Shown here in pieces: positions 12,101 through 23,300 of a stretch of 64,000 bases of DNA. Each line of letters starts with the position of its first letter. The first letter of the stretch is position 1. This DNA is from Charina bottae (lineage: Eukaryota; Chordata; Lepidosauria; Squamata; Charinaidae): assembly GCA_023362775.1 (NCBI GenBank), contig JALMGJ010000002.1, forward strand, positions 32,393,414-32,457,413, written 5' to 3'. A model generated the notes under the pieces. It saw only the letters and a program-made list of their open reading frames with translations. It was not told where the DNA came from and searched no databases. The position numbers were made by a program, and so were the translations under genes.

Positions 12101-15100
12101 TGCCACTTTGTGGGGTATGGCTAGTGGGTTGATGGCCAGTTGTGGCTTTCGCTATCTGAAGCACCTGCTGGTTTATTGTCTGTAGTATGTTCTGTATATC
12201 ATCTACACGGCCTCCAAGTTCTGTAATTTGGGATTCCACCACTCCAAGGCATTGCCCCGTATGGGATCTGTAACATGCGGTGCAGCTCCAGGGTCCACAT
12301 CTCGCCCAACAGCCGATGACCAGCTATCTCGTTTTTTCCGAAATGCAGGGTTGGTGGTCCAAGCTGCTTCCACATACTGGGTTTTGGGCCAAGCTCCGGG
12401 CTGCCGCCATCTCATTTCAAGTTGGCAATCCGATGCTAATTGCTGTAACTCCTCCATTTCTCGAAATTGGTATGGTGATGTCCCTTGTCCTCTGCCAAAG
12501 AACATTGTTAGATCCATGTTGGCAAACTGGGTTAATCGTACCCCCGTTGTTAGGACAACTGGGGCTGCTGCTTCTGATGGTGGGGACTGGGAAATCTTAC
12601 TTCCCCGGGAGGACACCTGCAGTCCCCAAATCTGAGCTGGGAGACTGGGAAAGTCTAACTCCCTTTGGAAGGACACCTTCATTCCCATTGTTGATGTCTT
12701 CATCTTGCCATTCATCAGTAGCTAAGAAATCACCAGGCATTCCTGTATCCACAGCAGAGGTTTCTGTCTTTGAAAAAACAGTATCCTCAGGGCAGGTAGC
12801 CACGGCGAAAAGGGGATTTGAAGCTTTCTGTTAGAGTTCCAGCATCAGAATCCCAAACCAAGAAATCTTTCAGTCAGTTCATGCTAAAAAGATTCATTTA
12901 TTAAGGACCAGAATACATGGGGCAAATGCAAAGCTTCAAGTGGCCAAATTGGTACGCATAATTCAATATCAAGAGCATCCCTCTGACATCACTTACTATC
13001 TAATTAAAAACAAGCTAGTTCCCACTCCAGTTCGACCCCCTTCCATCAGAACGCTTGTTAACAGTCCCGGTGTCTTATCGCAGTTCGTGTGAAGAAAACG
13101 GCCAAGGCAGGAATGTCAAGGGGGGCGAACGGCTTGTTCCAATTAGCAAGGCTTTTGGTGCAAAAGCAAACATGAATCAAGTTCTACAAAGCACCTCTGG
13201 TTGGACACTCTGAACACCACATCCATAATTCGGAAGAATTTGTTTCCAAAGCAAAGATCCTGAAACTGGATACAGATGAAATTATGGTCTCCTTCGATGT
13301 GTCCTCACTTTTCACCAGCATCCCCACCACTCATGCTCTATCCGCAGTCAGGAAGAGACTAGAAGAGGACAGCACCCTTGAAAGGAGAAACCATCTCAAC
13401 CCAAACCAGATCTGCCATCTTCTGGACCTGTGTCTCAACACCACTTATTTCTCATACAGAGGTGACTTTTACAGACAAAAAAATAGCTGTGCCATGGGTT
13501 CTCCTGTGTCACCCATTGTGGCCAATTTATACATGGAAGAAGTGGAGAAGAAAGCACTCAACACATTCCAGGGAACAGCGCCCACCCACTGGTTCAGGTA
13601 TGTGGATGACACCTGGGTTAAAATCAAGGCCCAGGAAGAACAGGCCTTCACAGACCATATAAACACTATAGATGCCAACATTAGGTTCACCAGAGAAGAC
13701 ACCAAGGACAACAGACTGGCATTCCTAGACTGTGAAGTCCTCATTGGGACTGGTGGCAAGCTAGAAATAGGGATCTACAGGAAACCCACATACACAGATC
13801 AATATCTGATGTTTGACTCCCACCATCCACTACAGCACAAACTAGGGGTCATCAGGACATTGTCACACAGAGCAGAAACCATCCCCACCTCCATGGATTC
13901 CAAAAAGAATGAAAATCAGCACCTGAGAACAGCTCTGAAGGCCTGTGGATATCCAAATTGGGCCTTCACGAAATCTAAGTCTACCAGACCTAAAACAGCG
14001 ACAGACAGGGCTGAGACTCAGAGTAAACGGAAGAACATGGTCATTCCTTACATGGTTGGCGTGTCTGAAAAGATAAAAAGGATATTTGGCAAACACCACA
14101 TACCTGTATATTTCAAACCCACCAACACACTGAGACAGAGGCTTGTACACCCCAAAGATCAAACTCCAAAACACAAGAAAAGCAATGTAGTGTATGCAAT
14201 CCAGTGCAGTGAGGAGTGCTCTGAGCTCTACATTGGAGAAATCAAACAACCTTTGTACAGGAGGATGGCCCAACACAGGAGGAGCAACACCACAGGACCA
14301 GAGTCAGCAGTTTACCTTCATCTAAAGGAAAAAGGACACTCATTTGAGGACCTTAATGTTCACATTTTAGACAGGGAAGATAAGTGGTTTGAAAGAGACG
14401 TCAAGGAATCCACTTATGCCAACTTGGAAATCCTTCTTTGAATAGAGGTGGGGGCCTCAGGCACAATCTTTCCCCTATTTTCCTTCCTGCTTTGTCTTCT
14501 GTGCCTAGGAAGATTAAGACCATTTTGCAATCTCAACAACAGCAAGGTAATCTTAACAATCCTCCTTTGGATGATAAAGGGACTTAGAAATAAACATCTC
14601 AAAATAACCATGACCTAGCCCCAGGTGCAAGGTCACACAGCCACCGTAGAAACATATTTAAGGATTCCCTTACAAACTTTGCTCAGACTGAAGAAGCTTC
14701 TTGGATAAGGAGCGAAACGTTTCCACTGAGAAAATAGAAATCCAGTTGACATGATTCAAGCTACAGACAATTCCACCTGGATGACTTAGAACCTTCATCG
14801 ACAAGTTCTACAATGTTTGACACATGTACCTATGAAAGCATGACAGGCGAATGGAGCTAAAGTGCAGGGAGACTGCCATAACTTAGGTTTCATGGCCCTG
14901 TCAGAAGAAGGTCGTAGCAAGAGAAATCTTCCAGACAGCGCATGAAATACTAGGTTACTCAAGACAGGTTACTATTGTCTTGTTTTATACAAGGGAGTCG
15001 TATATGTACATTTTACTTGCATGTATATTCGAGAAAATGAGATTAAGAGCCTGCAATATAAGCATTTCAACTATCCTTATCCTGCATCAGATTTGGGGAT

Positions 15101-17280
15101 AACTAATAGTGCTGTAACACCTCTGGCAGAGAGCACAATCACTGCTAAGGGTAAGTACAATAAGGTTCCATTAGACTTGATCCCCATTCGGCAACATTTT
15201 AGGCAACATGACAGGATTTCAGACTGTAGGGTTCCTCCTAGCTTCATTTGTACCACTATGAGTTACCCCACACTCCAGAAAGAAACAACAAGCACTGGCA
15301 AAGTATTTTATTTTTTAAAAAACTCCTGTAGTAGCTGGGGCTAAGTTTATTGTCTAACAAAAGTATCTCTTACAAAAGGGGATTATTGATATCTCCAATT
15401 ATTTTTTAAAGCTAATACCTTATTGTGTGTCTGTGTGGCTTTGAGTCAGTTTTTGACTCCTGGTGGCCTGGACTGGACCCTGCAGGTTTTTTGGCAAGAT
15501 TTTGGAAGTGGTTTGCCCTTGCCTCCTTCTTCTTCCTGGGGCTGAGAGGGAGGGACTGGCCCAAGGTCACCCAGCTGGCTTTGTGTCTAAGCCAGGACTG
15601 GAACTCACAGTTTCACTGTTTCTAGCTTGATGCCTTAACCACTACACCAAACTGGCAGATAAAGCAACACCTTATTGCTTGGGTTCTACCTGTAACTATA
15701 CCGTACATCTTGTAGCTCTTATCTAATTTTGCAATCTGGTTTTGGCTTCAACAGTACTCTTGGATATCTATTGATGTATGTATTGGTCCACCTACTCTAT
15801 TCCGAAGCCAATGCTCTTAGTTCTACACTCCTTTTACTCAGTATCTTCTATTGCAATACATCTCTTATATAACTACTTCAACTATACCTCTAAACTGTTG
15901 AAATATGGCCTCCATATTTCTCTATTGCTAACCTCCCCATCTCCCTATTTCTCTAGCAGTAATCTCTATATTCCCAGGTTGAGAGGTCTTTTCACTCTGT
16001 CTTTTATCTCACTGGAGTTCTTCCACTCTTCTGCTCTGTCAAAGCCTCTGTTTTTCCTACAATCGCCCAAAGGTAGATCTCTTGCATCCTTCCCTGTTCC
16101 CTGCTGGGCTTCCCTGTTCCAGAGCTTTTGACTTGCTCCACTTCAGAGAGGGGGTGGTGGAATAGAGAAGGAACACTCCTTGTGCACCCCAGTTGCCAGC
16201 CGCTGCCACCTCTATTTTCCCTCTGCTCTGCAAGGCTTTGGCCTCATTGAAGCACATCAAACTTCAGCCAGGCTCCCATTCCGAGCTCTGTGGCTCAGCT
16301 TTTTCACAGCCCAGAAAGTGACCTGATTGCTGGCAGGTCCTTGTGTCTTTTCTCCTGAGTGCCAAGACCAGCCTTCCTCTTTCTCCCAACCTCTCCACTC
16401 TACAGCTTCTGTGTAATTGTTCTCTCTTCGCCCTCCACATCCAGCTGCTAATTCAGTTGTATCAGTAGCTGTGCCATCTGAAGGCCAGGGCAGAGCTGAA
16501 ACAGGATGCTTGCAATGCGCTAAGTAATTCACTGTTGAAGGAACCAGACAGGAAACTTTTTGGACAGTAGGATACAGGGTATGATTTCCTGCTGTCTGTT
16601 GTATATATATATATAGACATATAGGATATTTTTTCAAAAAAATAAAGCATAAGAAATTAACAAAATCTCATGCAGTTTCTCAGAGAAACACTTGGATATA
16701 ATGAGATTCAGTTTTACTCTTGAATTTTTGGCCTGCTGTAATTTTCATTTTTGTGAAAATTATGATGCCGAGCTATGGCTTGGTAGGACCATATAGTGAT
16801 TCCTTCAAGAAAGTGGAAGATATAACTGGACTTCCGGTGGTAATATGATGGACTGACCAGCTGTGCCTGTGAGCTCCATGGCATTGTGGCAGTTTTTTCG
16901 GGCTCAGGCTGGTATCTCCTGAAGCCCAGAGTATTATTCCGGATCAAGGAAAACGCTTGGAATTGACCCATTCGTCTTCCGGATGGCGAGTTTCAGCCAG
17001 GAGATCGTAAACAGCATGCATCATTAACGTGTAAGACATCACCAGGAGGCTGGGAAGACACCATTTCCAAGGCGCGCTGCAGCCTTAAAGGGACACTAAG
17101 TCCAACCACCCAATTTCTAAAGCACTCAATTTATTTTTTTTAAGTATTCATACCCTAAGAGAGGCTTTATTGTACATATATTTTTATGGTTGTTTTTATT
17201 GTATTTTAATGGTGCTATTGTGGTTGTGAACCGCCCAGAGTCCCTCCCTGAGGGGGAGATAGGCGGTCATAGAAATTTAA

Positions 17281-17311
<31 letters not shown>

Positions 17312-20300
17312 AATCTCTCTTTGTGCTGATCATTATTTTTGTGATTAATCTTTTTTTTAAAAAAAATTAAAGCTTTGGATTTTGCTTTCCATTCAATGCT
17401 AAGGAGGTTTGAGAGTATGCTATCATCTCCCTGTTAATATTTTTGCGCTAATTTTGAAGATTTTAGCACTGCTTCAGAAATGGAGGATCTTAACCAGGCT
17501 TTCTCTGAATTTCACCGAGTTATTAAAGCAATTATTAATCAGATTCTTTCTGATTCCTGAAAGACATTCAGAGCATTGTGGAAAATATGTGGTCTGAAAT
17601 GTGCCATGTGGTTGAGGATACTGTGGATGAACCTGAAGAATCTAACAGCAATGGAAATGTCTCTCCCAAGAGTGAGATTCGGGTTTTTGTTGAAATCCTG
17701 GATGAAATTGGCAATGCTGAATTAAAGATCTTAAATGGAGAAATTGAGCTGCAAGATATGAGTGAATTTGTGTAGTGGTTGCAGAACCTCTATAGCAATT
17801 AAACCCGTCTCACAAGCTTTACTTGGAAAACTACTTAATGCTAGGTTACTACAATACAAGTAGAAAGTCACAAATGAGGAAAGTGCAGGCTTTTCTCACA
17901 GTTATACATTCAAAGTTCCCCCCTTTACAGTATGCCCACTCCCCCCTGTGCCATGCAAATTCCAGCAGTTCATCTAGCAGATGTCTCCAACCTTCTCCAT
18001 GACCTTGCGCTGATAACCCAAATAGAGTCTCAGAGTTCTGGAATGCCAGTGCTAGTCTCGCATCTCTCGGCCCAGGTTAACACTTTCATGCATGTGAGTC
18101 GCTTTGCTGTTCTTAGAACGGGGAAGCGATGAGTATGACATACTGCCCACCTGGAAAAGAACATACTACAAAAAGGAAAGACAGAATAATATATGGGAAA
18201 AGTTAAGCAGGCTTTAAAGGATACGGTGCATGAAACTGGCTAATTAAGCGTGGGGCATTGACATTGTGGCAAGAAACCCATTCGGGGTCAGGAAAGTGTT
18301 TCCAGCGAACCAAATATTGCAAAGTGTTGCGATAAAAATGAGAGTCCAGAATTTCTTTAAGTTCAAAATGTTGATGTCCATCAATCATGATGGGATCAGG
18401 AACAGGAGAAGATGGATGCCACCGGGGAAAAGCATGAAGAGGCTTCAAAAGGCTGCAGTGAAATACAGGATGGATGCATTTTAAGTTATGAGATAACAAG
18501 ATGTACTGTAACTGGATTGATGATTTTTACAATAAGAAAAAGACCATTATACTTTGGCACCAATTTTTTGGATGGCTGTGTAGTGCATAGGAATTTGGTA
18601 GAAAGGTAAACTTGGTCTCCTACTTTCATATTCCATTCAGGTGCACGTTTGCAGTCTGCAAAACATTTGTACGTTTTCTGGGCTTGTTCAAGGGGTTTTT
18701 GAATAATCAGCCACATAAAGCAACTTGTTTACACCAGTCCAACACAGAACAGGCAGGAGGGGGTGATAGAGGGAGATCAGGAATAGGAAGAAAATCCTGA
18801 CCATCCACTGCTTTGAATGGAGTCAGTCCTGTGCTGCTGTGAACAGCGTTGTTGTACGCTGCTTCAGCAAAAGGGAGTAAGTCCACCCAATTGTCTTGGT
18901 AGTTCATATAGCAATGAAGAAATTGCTCTAGAGTAGACTGGACATGTTCCATCACCCCATCTGTCTCCGGATGATTCGATGAGCTTAAACACTGTTTAGT
19001 GCCTAATAGTCTGAGAAATGATTTCCAAACTTTTGCAGTAAATAGACTTCCGAGATCCAAACTTATTCGCTCAGGCCGGCCGTGGGGATGATAACTATGT
19101 GGGATAAACAGCTTTGCCAATTGCTGAGCTGTGGGAATCTTAGTACATGGCACAAAATGGGCTTGTTTGGAAAACAAATCTATAACAGTCCAAATTACAG
19201 TTTTTCCTTTGCTTTCTGGCAAATCTACTATAAAATCCATAGTGATTTGCTTCCAAGGGCTAGCTGGACTTGCTAGGTTTTGCAACAGTCCTTGGGGTTT
19301 TCCCCATTTTCTTTTGTAACAATTTGACTTTCTGATGGAATGTTATGGAAAATAAGGGGTTATTATGCATGGGAGGTTTTCTGAAGAGAAGTCTGTGTTT
19401 GTGAGGGGAGCAGTTGAGCTGTTTGATTTCTTTAAGAAAATAGCTCTGTGCCCATTATGGGGATGTGTAAATGTCTTGGTTTAGTTTAAAGTGGGTTAAA
19501 ATATTAATCTGGATGGTCTTTTGGCTTTGGATGACTTTACTTATCATTAATTATTGGGATTATGATTATTAAGGTTTTTTCTTATTCATGTTTTTTGTAT
19601 TCATGTTTTTTGTATTATTAATTATAATGGTAGTCAATTTACATGCTTTTTTATTTTTGATCTTTATTATAGTAGACAGGAATGTACAGAATAGTAGAAG
19701 GAAGGGAATAATTAAGTAATTGTTCTTTTAGAGGGGATGTGTAGCTTGAATCATGTCAACTGGATTTCTATTTTCTCAGTGGAAACGTTTCGCTCCTTAT
19801 CCAAGGAGCTTCTTCAGTCTGAGCAAAGTTAGTAAGGGAATCCTTAAATATGTTTCTAGGTGGCTGTGTGACCTTGCACCTGGGGCTAGGTCATGGTTAT
19901 TTTGAGATGTTATTTCTAAGTCCCTTTATCATCTAAAGGAGGATCGTTAAGATTACCATGCTGCTGTTGAGCTTGCGAAATGGTCTTAATCTTCCTAGGC
20001 ACAGAAGACAAAGCAGGAAGGAATTCCTTGACCCCTCAATTTGAGGACATTAATGTTCACATTTTAGACAGAGAAGATAGGTGGTTTGAGAGAGGGGTCA
20101 AGGAATCCATTTATGCCAACTTGGAAAATCTTTCCTTGAATAGAGGTGGGGGCCTCAGGCACAATCTTTCCCCTATTTTCCTTCCTGCTTTGTCTTCTGT
20201 GCCTAGGAAGATTAAGACCATTTCGCAATCTCAACAACAGCAAGGTAATCTTAACGATCCTCCTTTAGATGATAAAGGGACTTAGAAATAACATCTCAAA

Positions 20301-23300
20301 ATAACCACGACCTAGCCCCAGGTGCAAGGTCACACAGCCACTTAGAAACATATTTAAGGATTCCCTTACTAACTTTGCTCAGACTGAAGAAGCTCCTTGG
20401 ATAAGGAGCGAAATGTTTCCACTGAGAAAATAGAAATCCAGTTGACATGATTCAAGCTACAGACAACTCCACCTGGATGACTGAGAACCTTCATAGACTT
20501 TTAGAGGGGATGTTGATTAAGTGATTTATACTTTTCTTTTCTTTTAATATGAAAGGGAGGGAGCAATGGTATTTAGTGAGTTTTATAATGTGCTAAGGGG
20601 TTGATTTGTAGAAATAATGTGATTTTGGTTTAATATAGAGTAAGGGACATTATGGGAAATAGCTATATATCCTTGATGTTTAAAATCAGAAGTCACTTCT
20701 TTTTCTAATCTATCTAAAACTTTTTCTCTTCTGTTTTCACACTTTTTAGTACTTTTTTGTAGTTTTTTGTTTTTCTGCATCTTTTCTTTTTGAAATTTAA
20801 TAAAAGTCTTTTTTAAAAAAAGAAGAAAGTGAAAGACATATCTGAAAAATATCTGGCATGCCCTGGGGAAGGAGGCAGAGGAGCTTCCCCTCAAATCCTG
20901 AATCATTCGCTTTCAGACAGAAGTGCTTAGCTGAATAATATTAAATAATTCAAAAAATATACAAAAAAGAAATGTATGTGTAATTGGGAAAAAAAATTTA
21001 GGTCATACAATTCAATTGGAAACATGGGAAGATATATGGTTAAAAGATCTAAAATTCACATTGAATTATAATATGAAAGAAAATTTTTATAAAATGATGT
21101 GTAGGTGGTATCTAACGCCAAACACTCTAGCAAAAATGAATAATAGATTATCTAACAGATGTTGGAAATGTAAAAAAGAAGCGGGCACTTTTTTCCATCT
21201 TTGGTGGTCTTGCAAGGAAACAAAAAAATATTGGCTAAAAATACATCAAATAATAAGTGAAATATTGGAAGAAGATCTAATTTTTGAACCAGATATGTAT
21301 TTATTAGGATTTTTAAAATCTGAGATACACAAGAAATATGGGAAATTACTATTTTATTTATTAACTGCGGCCAGAATTATATTTGCTAGTCACTGGAAAG
21401 AGGATTGTATACCTACAATTGAGGAATGGTTATTAAAAACAATGGATCTAGTCCAGATGGCAAAATTAACAGACTTATTGAACGATAAGAATCACGAAGA
21501 ATTTAACTTATGTTGGGACCCATTTTACAGATATATAGAAAAAACTCAAAAAATACAAATAGTGAATTCAATGTAAATGAGATATAGAATTGTATAAATT
21601 GTATAAGTAGTCAACTATATTAATTATACAAAATGTAGAATATATTGTAGAAATTTTTGATGAGAAAGTAGGAAGTCCATTTTATTTTACTTTGTTGTTT
21701 TGTTGTTTTTGTTTTATGTTGTTTGATTACAGTGAAATTATAAGAAAGTAAGGAATAGAGAATTAGGGGATTACAGAAAGAAGTGAAGGGGAAGAAGGGG
21801 AAGACAAGATCCCAGAAGGTAAAAGTATGTTGAGGAATAGGAGGTAAAGGGTTAAAGGCTGAGTGTCTATTAAAACACTCAGAAATTGGAGAGTTAATTA
21901 GAATGTGTTGGTTTGGTTGAAAAGGTCAGAGGTATGGAAGAAAGAATAGAAATATAGATTTTGAAAAAGATGTAAAGAAGAAATAATAAGTAAGGGTATA
22001 GGGTAGAGCAGTAATCTATCTAAAGGTATTTAATACCTAATATACAATATATTGTATAATATATAATATGTGTTGTATGTTGTATTGTATTGTATTGTAT
22101 TGTATTATTGTCGGTTTATATTTATATTATTGATGTGCAATAAAAATTATTAAAAAAAAAAGAAGTGCTTAGCTGAAGAGGTTGAATTCTTCAGAGCACT
22201 TCCAATCAAGAAGAATAACCATAAACACCTTGAAGAAAGGCTCAAAGGGGAAAGTGGAAGCTGCACGTCTGATTTTTTATGTCTTTTCAGCTTCATCTGC
22301 TCCTGAGAAATTTCCAGCTTCACAATCTTTCCAGGGATGGGATTTATTTGGATGAAAATGGAGTTCCTGTGGCTGCCTTTGATATCATGCACTGGGCAGT
22401 GTTTTCCAACAATTCTGAAGGTGGCGTGAAATTTGGGAGTGTAGAAAGAGGACCCACCTCCAAAGTCAAGGTCTCCATCAATCAGAGTGCCATCCTATGG
22501 CCAACATCATTTAACAAGGTAGCTCATGCTGCTTGGGTTTTGGTCTTCTATTCACTTTCCCACATGCAAACTTTTCTTATCAGAAAGAATTCTCATTGAG
22601 AACAATTGAAATAACCTCCAAAGAAGGGAACCTAAAGCTCGATTAGATATCATGGTTCTTTAGATTTTTTTCCAGTAGTTTATCACAAACTGGAACCTGC
22701 TAAAGCACCAACCTTTACAATAAGAGAAAAGCCAGCGTGTTGCGGTAGGGAAAAATTCAAGATATAGCATTCCCACACATGCACTAAGGAGAAACACCTT
22801 TTGCAATGGAACCACTTTCCTTCGGATTTGAGAGTTAGACAAAGGGGTTGCTTCTGGATTGACAATAGAGATATAAGGAGAAAGAGAATCACCTTTCATT
22901 TGCTGCTTCTGTCCTATCCCTAAAGGGCAATTTTAGGTGGTACCTCCAGCAATTACAAAGGAAGGAAGAGAGGGGAACCCCTCCGTAACTGCTCTGCCAC
23001 TACACCTTGGTTCAGTTTGCTCAGTGTGCTCCTTGGCTTCCTGAAACCAGTTCTTTGAAATAAACCCCTCTAATTCCTATGTTGCCCTGGCTGATCTCTA
23101 TTTGCATGTTTAGATGGTGCCTTCTTCTAGATGTACAGAAAGTTGTTCCCCAGGATATGCCAAGTTCATGAGAAAGGGAGCACCAGTTTGCTGCTATGAC
23201 TGTTCTCGGTGTATGGAAGGTACCTTCTCTGTAAAAGAAGGTAGGTGGCTTTGGAGAAAAGAGAGAAATTGAGGATGCAATCAGAATTCACTCTTGCTTT

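Larger units (their letters stand above)
13190..14801 (+). mobile_element. Penelope-like element family 1, longest copy (RT plus GIY-YIG)
   Basis: A 1.6-kb insertion in the Gypsy A LTR, flanked by the direct repeat CAAGTTCTACAA (13178-13189 and 14802-14813). It is 5' truncated: coding similarity starts immediately at the left edge ([16 protein letters not shown]) without an upstream terminal repeat. The 3' end keeps the terminal repeat with its hammerhead-like motif and a tail ending in CCTGGATGACTTAGAACC. Confidence 0.85.
7839..14845 (-). mobile_element. Ty3/Gypsy (chromovirus-type) retrotransposon A, 3' truncated, with a PLE in its LTR
   Basis: Internal region and 5' LTR of a Gypsy element read right to left: LTR 12,829-13,189 continued at 14,814-14,845, gag about 12,800-11,056, protease about 11,095-10,721, RT and RNase H about 10,350-9,100, integrase about 9,029-7,850. 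The 3' part and the second LTR are missing. Many frame changes and stops show it is dead. The LTR is split by a PLE insertion with a 12-bp duplication. The whole 7.67-14.85 kb block is absent from intron 3 of gene B. Confidence 0.85.
17771..19318 (-). mobile_element. Ty3/Gypsy retrotransposon B, 3' part (LTR, chromodomain, integrase)
   Basis: The 3' LTR (17,771-18,140) is followed, right to left on the minus strand, by integrase and a chromodomain. Everything upstream of the integrase core is missing; half-L1 sequence resumes near 19,318. It lies inside half-L1 copy 1. Confidence 0.8.
19741..20497. mobile_element. palindromic PLE family 1 insertion
   Basis: Flanked by an exact 16-bp duplication CTTTTAGAGGGGATGT (19725-19740 and 20498-20513). 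The left half (19,741 to about 20,032) is the element's 3' end in reverse. The right half (about 20,033-20,497) is the same 3' end forward, starting within the GIY-YIG coding region. Both halves carry the terminal repeat and its hammerhead-like motif, so a transcript could fold back on itself. Confidence 0.85.
16825..20823 (+). mobile_element. half-L1 element copy 1 (no ORF2), with nested insertions
   Basis: Starts with an L1-like 5' UTR (GGACTTCCGGTGG) and ends in an A-rich tail at 20,810-20,823. It is flanked by diverged 17-bp duplications AGAAAGTGGAAGATATA (16808-16824) and AGAAAGTGAAAGACATA (20824-20840). Gene B has a single uninterrupted copy of that target at about 60,215. Its own sequence, about 1.5 kb, resembles 49,741-51,729 and the reverse strand of 35,893-49,176. 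It is split by an L2-type tail, Gypsy B and a palindromic PLE. Confidence 0.75.

Noticed and set aside
15778..16131. 117-codon forward frame in intron 3
   Set aside because: The paralogous stretch in gene B (58,820-59,190) is broken in this frame; no domain seen.
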